Assembly: GCA_965370805.1 (NCBI GenBank)
Contig: CBDUVZ010000084.1
Span: forward strand, 1-13,200
Origin: CBDUVZ01 sp965370805
GTDB taxonomy: Bacteria; Hydrothermota; Tepidihabitantia; Tepidihabitantales; Tepidihabitantaceae
Direction: 5' to 3'
DNA: 13,200 nucleotides
The translations under genes were made by a program, and so were the position numbers. How positions within the stretch are numbered: the stretch's first letter is position 1; each line of letters begins with the position of its first letter. Shown in pieces: positions 1 through 7,881 of this stretch. Under the pieces are notes generated by a model. It was not told the DNA's origin and searched no databases. It saw nothing but the letters and a program-made list of their open reading frames with translations.

Positions 1-131
1 GCCGGATGGCCGGACTCGGTCAAGTACTCAATCCCCGCCGTCTCAGAACCCGGTCCGCTCACGGTCATCTCCAGCATCCCGGCGTGCGCGCAGAGCGCCG
101 CCGGCATCAACATAATCGCCAGTCGTCTCAT
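1..131 (-). CDS. secreted protein, N-terminal part (cut by window edge)
   Basis: The first 43 codons of a minus-strand gene that runs off the left edge. The ATG at 131-129 is preceded by a strong Shine-Dalgarno sequence (GGAGG, 4 nt spacer). The translation begins MRRLAIMLMPAALCAHAG, a classic short Sec signal peptide with a basic n-region, a hydrophobic core and a small-residue cleavage site near AHA-G. The mature part begins with Gly, Ser, Thr and Glu residues, as in an extracellular domain. It starts 27 nt after the stop of the upstream propeller gene on the same strand, so it is probably the last visible member of the folP operon. Too little is present to assign a family. Confidence 0.72.
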   Translation of the reverse strand, partial: MRRLAIMLMPAALCAHAGMLEMTVSGPGSETAGIEYLTESGHP

Positions 132-158
132 GATTCCTCCGTTGAGCAAAGCGGTCGT

Positions 159-1577
159 CTATTCTCCTCGGCCGGTGCGCTGCTGGTCGTGGCGGTACGT
201 CGGCCAGACCGAACCGGCCGGCAGACCCGAACTGGATACCGCGTACACCCTGTCCCCGGCCGCGAAGAAGACCGTCCCGTCTCCGCCGATCAGACAGGAA
301 CCGGTAACCGGTCCTTCGGTTTCGATATGCCAGAGAAGCGCACCGGCGGAATCAAGCGCGTAGAATCCGTCATTGCCGCCGAAGTAGACCCGGCCGTTGT
401 CGGTCACGGTCGGCCCCGAGCGGATGAACCAGCCCGCAGTGAACTGCCACACCAGGCTGCCGTCCGGGTTCAGCCGGTACAGCGTGTTATCGTCCGCCCC
501 GAAATACAAGTCGCCGTCCATCCCGATACACGGCGACGAACGAACGTTGGCCACAACCTGGAAGTGCCACTCCTCGGTGCCGTCCGGACCGATAGCATAG
601 AGCCGGTTGTCGTCTGACCCGACATAGACCGTGCGGTCGGCTCCGAGTGCGGGCGAAACCCTGGTCCTGTCCCCGGTCGGAAACTCCCAGTCCAACTCCC
701 CGTCCGGGCCGACCGCAAGCACCCGGCCGTCGTCGCAGCCGAACACGAGCACCGTATCCGGAGTCACTACCACCGGGCTGCGAATCGCCTCCCCGGCCCC
801 GTAGGTCCAGGCCATGGTTCCGTCCGGGTCAATCGCGTACAGGCTGCCGTCCGTCGCGCCGGCGTAGATTGTGCCACCGGGACCGATAGCCGGCGCCGAG
901 CAACTACCTCCAAGCAGCAGGGTCCAGAGTGTGTCCCCGGACTGATCCAGCGCATAGACTCGACCGTCGCTGCACGGCACGTACATCACGCTGTCACCCG
1001 CAACCGCCGGCGTGCCGTTTGCCGCGCCGCCCAGAACCGTTCGCCAGCGTTCGCTGCCCGTGGAATCGAGACCGACGATATCCTCACCGGCGCAGAAGAC
1101 CATGAACTCATCAAACCTGACCGGCGAGCCGACAACATCGGCTCCCAGTTCGACGTCCCAGACAATGCCGCCGTCACCCAGAATCATTATCACCGTCGGA
1201 TCGGACCATTCGGATTGCACCGCCTCGTCCTTCGCCCGGCACTTGACCGAATAGCTGCCCGGTTCGGCCCAGACGTGAGTGACGCATGAGGTCTCGCCCG
1301 ACCCGACGTAATCGGTCCATCCGGGCTGACTGGTATCATCCCAGTCGAACTGGTAGGAAACCGAATCACCTTCCGGGTCGGTCGTCACCGCGGCGAACTG
1401 GTAGGGATGGTTCGGACACCCCTCAGTTGGTCCCAACGGGCGGCCCGGCACTTCGGGTGGATTCACATCGTCCCCACACCTGGCTCCCAGCAGCATAGCC
1501 GCTGCCACAACTGCAACACCAAACCGGACAGCCGAACGACATAGCCCGACCCGTCCATGGAAACTAGCTGTCATCAT
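159..1577 (-). CDS. secreted PQQ-like eight-bladed beta-propeller protein
   Basis: A 472-residue exported protein. A basic n-region and a hydrophobic stretch (about residues 19-32) form a Sec signal. Cys34 follows it, but the -3 to -1 residues (Gly-Ala-Arg) do not make a normal lipobox, so a lipoprotein is possible but unproven. Residues about 40-132 look like an Ig/PKD-type domain (DPEGDSVSYQFDWD, then EPGSYSVKCRA). The rest carries PQQ-like (pyrrolo-quinoline quinone enzyme-type) repeats of the form YAIDPDGTxxW. The hallmark tryptophans fall at residues 140, 178, 218, 257, 297, 337, 377 and 416, about 39 apart, which gives eight blades. The C-terminal WPTYRHDQQRTG is typical of this family in candidate phyla. 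There is no catalytic signature, so a binding or scaffold role is inferred. Start: ATG ATG (1577 or 1574) behind GAGGTG, inside the 3' end of hypA (14 nt overlap), indicating translational coupling. Confidence 0.88.
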   Translation of the reverse strand: MMTASFHGRVGLCRSAVRFGVAVVAAAMLLGARCGDDVNPPEVPGRPLGPTEGCPNHPYQFAAVTTDPEGDSVSYQFDWDDTSQPGWTDYVGSGETSCVTHVWAEPGSYSVKCRAKDEAVQSEWSDPTVIMILGDGGIVWDVELGADVVGSPVRFDEFMVFCAGEDIVGLDSTGSERWRTVLGGAANGTPAVAGDSVMYVPCSDGRVYALDQSGDTLWTLLLGGSCSAPAIGPGGTIYAGATDGSLYAIDPDGTMAWTYGAGEAIRSPVVVTPDTVLVFGCDDGRVLAVGPDGELDWEFPTGDRTRVSPALGADRTVYVGSDDNRLYAIGPDGTEEWHFQVVANVRSSPCIGMDGDLYFGADDNTLYRLNPDGSLVWQFTAGWFIRSGPTVTDNGRVYFGGNDGFYALDSAGALLWHIETEGPVTGSCLIGGDGTVFFAAGDRVYAVSSSGLPAGSVWPTYRHDQQRTGRGE

Positions 1578-1905
1578 CTTCCACCTCGATACTTTCGATT
1601 ACCATCTCCTGACCGGAGATGGTCTCCGCGCCGGCATTGCACCGGCACATGTCCTCGATTCCACTGAACTCCGTTCCGCACTTCGGACACCGCAGCAGCA
1701 ATGGAACCATCTTGAACTCCAGTTCCGCGCCCTCGGCCGGCGTGCCCTGCTTCATTGTCTCGAAGTAGAACCGTACGCAGTCAGGCACGACGCCGGCACT
1801 CTCACCCACGAGCATGCTTATCTTCGTGACCCGGGCGGCGCCGTGCTTCTCAGCCTCGGCGATGACCTGCCCGAGCATGCTCCTGGTGACTGCGAGTTCG
1901 TGCAT
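1564..1905 (-). CDS. hypA: HypA-type [NiFe]-hydrogenase nickel chaperone with atypical zinc site
   Basis: A 113-residue protein, normal length for HypA, the cytoplasmic chaperone that delivers nickel (with HypB) to the large subunit of [NiFe] hydrogenase. It begins MHE, where the N-terminus, His2 and Glu3 form the nickel site, and continues with the family pattern (VGESAGVVPDCVRFYFE, about residues 33-49). The zinc site is unusual: the first pair is a normal CPKC (Cys73, Cys76), but the second pair is CRC (Cys87, Cys89) rather than CPxC, and the linker is shorter than usual. The C-terminus (SGQEMVIESIEVE) is family-typical, so the gene is not frameshifted. It lies 23 nt after the DUF2723 gene and overlaps the next gene by 14 nt. 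No Shine-Dalgarno is obvious. No hydrogenase gene is visible in the window. Confidence 0.9.
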   Translation of the reverse strand: MHELAVTRSMLGQVIAEAEKHGAARVTKISMLVGESAGVVPDCVRFYFETMKQGTPAEGAELEFKMVPLLLRCPKCGTEFSGIEDMCRCNAGAETISGQEMVIESIEVEDDDS

Positions 1906-1928
1906 CAGGCCCGCCCGCGCAGCGGCGG

Positions 1929-4790
1929 CTACGGAATCTCGCTGAGCATCCTGACCGCGACCGAATCGCCCGGCATCCGCTTCAGCCAGTCCTGGAGCAC
2001 CTTCCGGGCCTTGCTGGTATCGCCCATCTCCTCAAGATACAGTTTGTGCAGCGCCTGCACCACTTCGGGCCGGTTCGGCGCGCCGGCCAGCGCTTCCCGA
2101 TAGGCCTCCTCGGCCCGGACGAAATCACCCTTGGCCTGGTGGGCGAACCCGCGCCGGAGCGCGAGTTCCGGGTCGTCGAACCCGCTGGCCTTGATTGAAT
2201 CCAGGTACATCAGGGCATTGTCGTAGTCGGCATTGAGGGTCGCGAACACCGAGAGATGGTAGAAAATCGGGACCCGGCGCTGCTCGTCCAGGTCGAACTC
2301 GAGCGCCTTAGTCAGGACCTGCTGGGCCTCACGGCTCTGCCCCAGTCGCTGGTATTCGTTGGCCAGGGCCAGGTAGCTTGCCGCGTAGTTGATCAACAAA
2401 CCCCGTGTGTTCTCGTCCTTGTTGATGCTGGGATCGAGCATCGCGTTCATCACGTAGACCTCGAACAGCAACTCACGGCTGAGTTCGGCGTCCACCTGGT
2501 TGTCACCCCTTGTCGGCACGACGCGGTTCACCAGTCCTTCCAGCTTCAGGTACGGCCGGTAGTCGGCGAGGTTGTTGCTCGACACCGTAGTGGCGAAGTA
2601 AACCGGCGTCCTGGGTCGGTACTTCTCGGTGAACACCTTGGCAATGTACTCCTCCGAAGTCGACCCGTAGTCATCCGGCCAGTTGAGTTTGATTCCGCCG
2701 CTCGTCGCCACGATGTCCCGCATCATTATGTCCTTGAGCAGGAAGGTCCGGCCGTTCTTGCCGACAAAGCCCTGGGGCAGCTTGTCGATCTCCGCTTCGC
2801 TGAATGAAATCGGCGCGCCCCAGCGTTTCATCTGCTTGCAGTACCAGGTCGTATTCAGGAGGGAAAGGTTCGCCACCGCCACGTTCTTGCCGAAGTTCGG
2901 ATCGAGTCCCGCGACTTGTGACGGCACGGTCTGCATGAACCAGAGCGGGAAAGTATCATTGTCGCCGTTGGTGAAGATGACCGCATTCTCGCCGGTGCAG
3001 GATACCAGCATGTTGTACCCGTACTCGGCCGGAATCCAGTTGTTCCGCCTGGTAACCTCCGGGTAGTTCAAGACCATCGGCACGAACCCGAACGCCACTG
3101 TCACCCCGCTGAGCGCGATAGCCAGCGCCTTCTTCAGCTTGAACCGGTCCATCATCCAGTGCAGGAAGGCATAGACGCCCACCCCGATGAAAATCGTGTA
3201 GAACACGAACGAGAAAGCATAGAAATAATCACGCTCGCGCACCTCGCGGAACTGAAGATGCGGTCTCGGGTCCGAAGGCGAGTGCTTCAGATTCAGATAA
3301 GTAATGAGCCCGATTGACGCCACCAGCAGAGCGACGAAAATCAGAACGAACGACTTCTTCTCCCGCCTCAACTGGTGCCACATGCCCCAGAGCCCGAGCA
3401 GCGGCGGAATCAGTCCGAGCAGCATCTGCCACTTGAGCTTGAGGATGATGTCCAGGAGGCTGTGGTAGAAGATATCAAAGTGCTGGGCACTGCCCCACTG
3501 CCAGAAGAAGTAACGCAGGTAGAACTTGACCTGCTCGAAGTAACCGACGACCAGGCTGAATGCCTGGTTCTGGTTCATCCGGTAGTCATTCTCGGTCAGG
3601 AACATCGTCTTGCGCGGGTAGAGCTTCATCGGGTCGTACTGCTCCCGACGCAGGACACTGACGAAGTCACGCCAGTTCGACGGGTCGACTTCATTGATCG
3701 ACGGGCCGGCTTTCGCCCGAATCAGCAGGAAGAACTGAATCGTACCGGCGACGAATATCAACCCGAGCATCAGCCCGACGTACTTCATGTCCAACCGCCC
3801 CTTGGTGTGCAACCAGTACAGGTAAGCGCCATAAGCAAGGATGAAAACGACGAGCAGTCCCTTGGCCGTCATCCACATCTCGACAACCGCGACCGTCGGC
3901 GATGCCAGGAACAGCACCGCGTTGTCCATCATGCTGCCGCCGGTCGCAACGTACCCGATCACAAACATCAGGAAGATGAGTCCGAGCCCCCAAACCACGC
4001 CGTAGCGCCTTTCCGACCGCTCCATCATCCGGACCCCGAAATACGCCGAGCCGAGCATCAGCGCGGCCACGACGAGCTTGAGCATCACCGACTCGGCCCC
4101 GCTGCCGGTCATCGCGTTTACCGCCAGAACTGTCATGAACCCGGCAACGAATTCGAACATCCTGAGCTTGATCAGCGCGCCCTTGTCAACCAGCAGTACG
4201 AAAACAAGGACGGCAAAGACCACCATCATCGCCGTGAAATGGATACCGGTCGCCAGGAACAGTATGAAGATCGTCAGCAGTATCAACCGGTTGTCACCGA
4301 TTCCGGCCTTCACCTTCTCCCGCCAGAGCATCGCCATGTAGAGTACGGTCAGGGCGACTACCGCGCTTGGCGCGTAGACTTCCGCCTCAACGCAGTTGTC
4401 CCAGTACGAATAGGCAAACGCGCACATCAGGGCGGCGAAGACACCAGCCACGTACTTGAGCCAGGGATACTTGTCCCGCGCCGAGTACAGCGAAATCAGC
4501 TTCACCACAAGGAGGTAGATCAATCCGGCCGACAGTGCTCCGAACAGAACCGGGATGAAGTTTATCCGGAATGCAATCTCGGGACTGATCGGAATGAGAC
4601 TGAACAGCCGACCGATAGCAACGAACAGCGGCGTCCCGGGCGGATGGGGTATCCCGAGCACGAACGAGGCAGCGATGAACTCACCGCAGTCCCAGAACGC
4701 GGCGGTCGGGCCGACGCTGTACAGATAGACAGCCATCACGACTCCGAAGACACCGCCGAACAGAATCCAGCGTATCCGCTTTTCGGTCAT
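1929..4790 (-). CDS. DUF2723 (TMEM260-like) membrane glycosyltransferase with C-terminal TPR repeats
   Basis: A polytopic membrane protein of 953 residues. The N-terminus has the DUF2723 hallmark: a first membrane segment, then FWDCGEF (Asp34 and Glu37 are candidate catalytic acids) and GIPHPPGTPLF. Many hydrophobic segments follow up to about residue 580. The RDYFYAFSF and TNGDNDTFPLWF motifs, both typical of the family, are present; the latter opens a presumed periplasmic domain. Residues about 796-953 form TPR-like helical repeats (for example GDFVRAEEAYREAL). The family is a GT-C fold group related to human TMEM260, a protein O-mannosyltransferase, so lipid-linked sugar transfer to exported proteins is the likely job; donor and acceptor are unknown. 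A TTG at 4793 could also start the frame, but the ATG at 4790 is preferred because AAAGGAGG lies 8 nt upstream of it. The gene begins 3 nt after the cdaA stop. Confidence 0.9.
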   Translation of the reverse strand: MTEKRIRWILFGGVFGVVMAVYLYSVGPTAAFWDCGEFIAASFVLGIPHPPGTPLFVAIGRLFSLIPISPEIAFRINFIPVLFGALSAGLIYLLVVKLISLYSARDKYPWLKYVAGVFAALMCAFAYSYWDNCVEAEVYAPSAVVALTVLYMAMLWREKVKAGIGDNRLILLTIFILFLATGIHFTAMMVVFAVLVFVLLVDKGALIKLRMFEFVAGFMTVLAVNAMTGSGAESVMLKLVVAALMLGSAYFGVRMMERSERRYGVVWGLGLIFLMFVIGYVATGGSMMDNAVLFLASPTVAVVEMWMTAKGLLVVFILAYGAYLYWLHTKGRLDMKYVGLMLGLIFVAGTIQFFLLIRAKAGPSINEVDPSNWRDFVSVLRREQYDPMKLYPRKTMFLTENDYRMNQNQAFSLVVGYFEQVKFYLRYFFWQWGSAQHFDIFYHSLLDIILKLKWQMLLGLIPPLLGLWGMWHQLRREKKSFVLIFVALLVASIGLITYLNLKHSPSDPRPHLQFREVRERDYFYAFSFVFYTIFIGVGVYAFLHWMMDRFKLKKALAIALSGVTVAFGFVPMVLNYPEVTRRNNWIPAEYGYNMLVSCTGENAVIFTNGDNDTFPLWFMQTVPSQVAGLDPNFGKNVAVANLSLLNTTWYCKQMKRWGAPISFSEAEIDKLPQGFVGKNGRTFLLKDIMMRDIVATSGGIKLNWPDDYGSTSEEYIAKVFTEKYRPRTPVYFATTVSSNNLADYRPYLKLEGLVNRVVPTRGDNQVDAELSRELLFEVYVMNAMLDPSINKDENTRGLLINYAASYLALANEYQRLGQSREAQQVLTKALEFDLDEQRRVPIFYHLSVFATLNADYDNALMYLDSIKASGFDDPELALRRGFAHQAKGDFVRAEEAYREALAGAPNRPEVVQALHKLYLEEMGDTSKARKVLQDWLKRMPGDSVAVRMLSEIP

Positions 4791-4793
4791 CAA

Positions 4794-5552
4794 CTAGGCC
4801 TCCTTTAGCAAAACTTGCGTAATACTATACTTCAGTTGAGACGGAGTCAAATTCAAGAGCAGCCTGCCCTTGCTGGCAAAACTTATCCGGCCGCTGGTCT
4901 CGGAGACAAGGACCGCCACGGCATCGGTCACTGTGGCAATGCCGAGTCCGGCCCGATGCCTCATGCCGAGAAGACCATCCTGATAGGTGGTCTCGCTCAG
5001 GGGCAGCGTGCACCCGGCCGCCAGGACGTGTCCGCCGGCCACCACAACCGCCCCGTCATGCAGCGGTGACGGCGGCGTGAACACCGACACCAGCAGGGCG
5101 GTCGAAACCAGGGCATCGACCCTGATGCCGGTCTCGGTGTACTCCCTGAGTCCAATGCTCCGTTCGATCACAATCAGTCCGCCGATTCGCCGCTCTCTCA
5201 TCTGAACCGCCGCCTCGACAATCATCTCAATTGCTTCCTTGCTAGCTTCCTGCTTCAGCAGGAAACGCAGCGGTCGGTAGCGCCCGAAACGGGCAAGGAT
5301 GTTCCGTATCTCCGGCTGGAATATTATGACGAAAGCGACTATCCAGACGGTTGTCAGGGAACTCGCGATGAGCCCCAGCGCCTTGAAGTCCAACCACCGG
5401 GCGATGAGGGAAACAACCACCAGGGCTGCGAGGGCATACAGCATCCTGATTGCCCTGGTTCCTTTCAGGAACCTCAGGAAGTAGAAAACGAGGAGAGCAA
5501 CGAGAACGAGGTCAACCACATCCCAGGCCCGGAACTTGACGAACGAAAGCAC
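4794..5552 (-). CDS. cdaA: diadenylate cyclase CdaA (TIGR00159 / DisA_N family)
   Basis: Makes the second messenger c-di-AMP from two ATP at the inner face of the cytoplasmic membrane. At 252 residues it has the usual CdaA layout: hydrophobic segments at about 11-28, 36-52 and 60-78, a coiled stretch (about 100-120), then the DAC (DisA_N) domain. Catalytic motifs are intact: DGAV at 166-169 (HDGAVV) and RHR at 198-200 (GMRHRAGLGI). The start is a GTG that abuts the folP stop (TAG GTG) behind GGGGGAGAAG, so translation is probably coupled. The folP-cdaA neighbourhood is common in Bacteroidota-like genomes. The CdaR and GlmM genes that often follow cdaA in Firmicutes are absent here. c-di-AMP usually controls potassium and osmolyte transport and envelope homeostasis, which suits an operon that continues into envelope genes. 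Confidence 0.96.
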   Translation of the reverse strand: MLSFVKFRAWDVVDLVLVALLVFYFLRFLKGTRAIRMLYALAALVVVSLIARWLDFKALGLIASSLTTVWIVAFVIIFQPEIRNILARFGRYRPLRFLLKQEASKEAIEMIVEAAVQMRERRIGGLIVIERSIGLREYTETGIRVDALVSTALLVSVFTPPSPLHDGAVVVAGGHVLAAGCTLPLSETTYQDGLLGMRHRAGLGIATVTDAVAVLVSETSGRISFASKGRLLLNLTPSQLKYSITQVLLKEA

Positions 5553-6746
5553 CTAGCTTCTCCCCCGGATTGCTTCCGCCATCCCCAGCGCCCGTTTGAC
5601 CTGCCGGACGTCGTGGACGCGCAGGACGTTCGCCCCGTTGCCGGCCGCAATCACGCAGGCCGCAATCGTTCCTGCAAGCCGGTCCTCGGGCTCGGTCCGG
5701 GTGACCATGCCGACGAACGACTTGCGGGAAGGCCCGACCAGCACCGGCCTGCCCAGTGAACGCAGCTCCCGCAGCCGGCGCAGAATCTCGATGTTCTGCT
5801 CCAGCTTCTTACCGAAGCCAATCCCCGGGTCGACTATCATCTGCGTGCGCCGGACCCCGGCCCGCTCGCCTCGCGCCAGGGCAGCGTCCAGCCATTCCAC
5901 AATCTCGGCCATCAGGTCCTTGTACACGGTCTTGCGCTGCATCGTCTTCGGCCTGCCGGGCAGATGCATCACGACACACGGCACTCCGGCCCGGGCGACC
6001 ACTCCCGCCATCCTCCGGTCGAATGAGAACCCCGAAATGTCATTCACCACGTCGGCGCCCTCGCCCAGCGCTGCCTCCGCGACGCGGGCGCTGGTGGTGT
6101 CCACCGATACCCGGGCCTTCACCTTCCGGCGGATGCCCTTCAGGACCGGCAACAAACGGCTGAGTTGCACCCGGGCAGGAACCGAATCAGAACCCGGCCT
6201 GGTGGACTCGGCCCCGATATCAATGAAATCAGCGCCCTGTTCTTCCATCTCAATGGCCCGCTCAACCGCCGCCTCGGAACGAACGTAGCGCCCGCCGTCG
6301 TAGAAGGAATCCGGCGTGATATTCAGGATTCCCATCACGTACGTCCTTGCGCCGAAGTCAACCCGGCGCCGGCCGAATCTCACCGCCAGGTCCGGGTTGT
6401 GACAGTACCCGGCCAGTCGAGTCAGTTCCGGCACCAGTCCGGCCACGCAGTCCGGCTGGGAAAGCAACCGTGGCACCAGGTTCCCAAACTGACGCCGGCT
6501 GACGAACAGGATTGCATCGCTGCGGGACACCTTGCCCGAGACGACCCGACGGTGCACGGCGCAATCCCCGCCTGCGGCGAGTGCGGTCTGTTTCAGGACA
6601 TTGGCGGTCGCAACCGACAATCCATCGAGCTTGATCGCCAGGCACTCGCGCTTGGCTTCAAAGATATCCAAGCAGCAATTATCGACGCCGACCCGGGTCA
6701 ATTCCTGCTCCAGGTCGCTCTTCCGCTCAATGGCCAGAATTCGCAC
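5553..6746 (-). CDS. folP: dihydropteroate synthase with N-terminal extension
   Basis: Condenses p-aminobenzoate with hydroxymethyl-dihydropterin pyrophosphate in folate synthesis. The TIM-barrel domain occupies about residues 130-397 with all the usual motifs: GILNITPDSF (139-148), DIGAESTRPG (176-185), SVDTT (214-218), NDISG (235-239), MHLPGRPKTMQ (260-270), VDPGIGFGK (305-313), GPSRKSF (338-344) and RVHD (376-379). Active-site Asn, Asp, Lys and Arg-His positions appear intact. An extra N-terminal domain of about 130 residues (for example LDGLSVATANVLKQTALAAGG at 40-60) is longer than in E. coli FolP but resembles an extension known in several deep-branching bacteria and archaea; its role is unclear. 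The first codon is GTG, with no Shine-Dalgarno and a strong promoter ending 5 nt upstream. No other in-frame Met precedes residue 138, which supports the GTG. It is first in the operon. Confidence 0.95.
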   Translation of the reverse strand: MRILAIERKSDLEQELTRVGVDNCCLDIFEAKRECLAIKLDGLSVATANVLKQTALAAGGDCAVHRRVVSGKVSRSDAILFVSRRQFGNLVPRLLSQPDCVAGLVPELTRLAGYCHNPDLAVRFGRRRVDFGARTYVMGILNITPDSFYDGGRYVRSEAAVERAIEMEEQGADFIDIGAESTRPGSDSVPARVQLSRLLPVLKGIRRKVKARVSVDTTSARVAEAALGEGADVVNDISGFSFDRRMAGVVARAGVPCVVMHLPGRPKTMQRKTVYKDLMAEIVEWLDAALARGERAGVRRTQMIVDPGIGFGKKLEQNIEILRRLRELRSLGRPVLVGPSRKSFVGMVTRTEPEDRLAGTIAACVIAAGNGANVLRVHDVRQVKRALGMAEAIRGRS

Positions 6747-6751
6747 GCAAA

Positions 6752-6779
6752 CTTATACGTCAACGCCCGGGGATGTCAA
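6752..6779 (-). promoter_or_regulatory. sigma70-type promoter of the folP operon
   Basis: On the minus strand a perfect TTGACA -35 (6779-6774) is followed by 16 nt and TATAAG (6757-6752, five of six consensus bases). The expected transcription start, about 6-7 nt past the -10, coincides with the G of the folP GTG at 6746, so the mRNA would be leaderless. It sits back to back with the promoter of the plus-strand outer-membrane protein gene. Confidence 0.75.
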
Positions 6780-6805
6780 GGAGCGCCCGACTCCGGAGTT
6801 GCACG

Positions 6806-6833
6806 TTGACACCGGCAGGCACGACACTATAGT
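6806..6833 (+). promoter_or_regulatory. sigma70-type promoter of the DUF6588-like outer-membrane protein gene
   Basis: Perfect TTGACA (6806-6811), 16 nt spacer, then TATAGT (6828-6833, five of six). The predicted start near 6840 gives a 5' leader of about 46 nt, which ends in a strong ribosome site (GGAGGT at 6876-6881, 4 nt before the ATG). Its -35 lies 26 nt from the -35 of the divergent folP promoter, so the two could compete or share a regulator. Confidence 0.72.
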
Positions 6834-6885
6834 TGTCCGAAAGGCATGATTTCCGGTCTCCCGACCGAATATCACGGAGGTAACA

Positions 6886-7866
6886 ATGAAGAAAACGCTC
6901 TTGTCTGCATGCATCCTGCTGCTCGGTTTGCCGGTCTCCGCATCCGGGCTGACCCCGGTTGACCTGATCCAGGGAGTCGGCGACGACATCCTGGAAGGCT
7001 ATGCCGCTCCGCTCGTCGAGTCGTACGGAATGGCGATGGGCACCGGTCTGTACCATTCGGCAAACGCCCATGAGTTCCTCGGCTTCGACATCGGCGCCCG
7101 GATGATGCTCGTCCGGATACCGACTTCTGCCAAGACGTTTGATGCCGTTGTCCCGGTCTATCGATGGGACGACAAAACCAGGTCCTTCATCATCGAGACT
7201 ACAATCAGGGAGAACGCCGCGACTATCTTCGGCAAGCCGGGCCTCGATTCGCTCTATGACCTTCCTCCCGGTTCGGCCGCGGTTCCGCCGGTCCTGCCCG
7301 GTGGTCTCGGTATCTCGGTGATGCCTTTCCTCGTGCCCCAGGCGTCTATCGGCCTGCCGATACCCGGCGCCGAACTGATGGTCCGGTACATCCCCTGGCC
7401 GTTCGAGGGAACGACGGTCAACTTCCTCGGTTTCGGCCTGAAGGAAGAGATTACCGCGCTTCCGGGAATTGACCTGCCGTTCAATATCGCGGTCCAGGGA
7501 TTCTACCAGCGGCTCACAATCGGCGACATAGTCAGCTCGACCTCCTACGGCTTCAACCTCCACTTGTCCAAGAGCCTCCTGCTGCTTGCTCCGTACGCGG
7601 GAATCGGCATCAACAATACCTCGATGGCATTTGACTACTCGTTCGACTACGACAAGCCGGTGGGATACGATCCGGAAACCGGGCAGATTGAGACCACCCC
7701 CGACTCGAAGCAGATCACCATGGACTTCACCCCGGACGCGAACGTCCAGGCCACGGTCGGTGCGGCATTCAAACTCGGGCTGATTCTCGTCAACGTCGAC
7801 TACAACCACAGTTTCTCCTCGGGCTACGGCGCCATCAACTTCGGTGCCGGCGTAGCTCTGCGCTAG
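6886..7866 (+). CDS. outer-membrane beta-barrel-like protein, DUF6588-like
   Basis: A 326-residue exported protein. It starts with a textbook signal peptide (MKKTLLSACILLLGLPVSASG, cleavage probably near residue 20). The mature N-terminus (TPVDLIQGVGDDILEGYAAP and the following SYGMAMGTGLYHSA) resembles DUF6588 proteins of Bacteroidota and candidate phyla. The rest alternates hydrophobic and polar residues in short segments rich in Gly, Phe and Tyr and separated by turns (for example NIAVQGFYQRLTIGDI, SYGFNLHLSKSLLLLAPYAGIGI), as expected for a transmembrane beta-barrel. The last strand ends GAGVALR rather than the usual terminal Phe. Function is unknown; family members are annotated only as predicted outer-membrane proteins. 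It has its own promoter and strong ribosome site and ends in a hairpin shared with rocD. The DUF assignment rests on recall of the motif, not a search. Confidence 0.82.
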   Translation: MKKTLLSACILLLGLPVSASGLTPVDLIQGVGDDILEGYAAPLVESYGMAMGTGLYHSANAHEFLGFDIGARMMLVRIPTSAKTFDAVVPVYRWDDKTRSFIIETTIRENAATIFGKPGLDSLYDLPPGSAAVPPVLPGGLGISVMPFLVPQASIGLPIPGAELMVRYIPWPFEGTTVNFLGFGLKEEITALPGIDLPFNIAVQGFYQRLTIGDIVSSTSYGFNLHLSKSLLLLAPYAGIGINNTSMAFDYSFDYDKPVGYDPETGQIETTPDSKQITMDFTPDANVQATVGAAFKLGLILVNVDYNHSFSSGYGAINFGAGVALR

Positions 7867-7881
7867 CCGACCGGACCTGAA

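Noticed and set aside
4791..4793. TTG as the start of the DUF2723 gene
   Set aside because: The ATG immediately after it (4790) has the better 8-nt spacing from AAAGGAGG and is the stronger codon; the difference is a single residue.
3375..4808. A 477-codon open frame antisense to the DUF2723 gene
   Set aside because: It mirrors the codon structure of a clearly real gene in GC-rich DNA; its product is rich in His, Gln, Glu and Arg with no domain, as expected for a shadow frame.
6886..6912. Lipobox-like LSAC at residues 6-9 of the outer-membrane protein
   Set aside because: The Cys is only nine residues in, before the hydrophobic core ends; a normal signal-peptidase I site follows at about residue 20.
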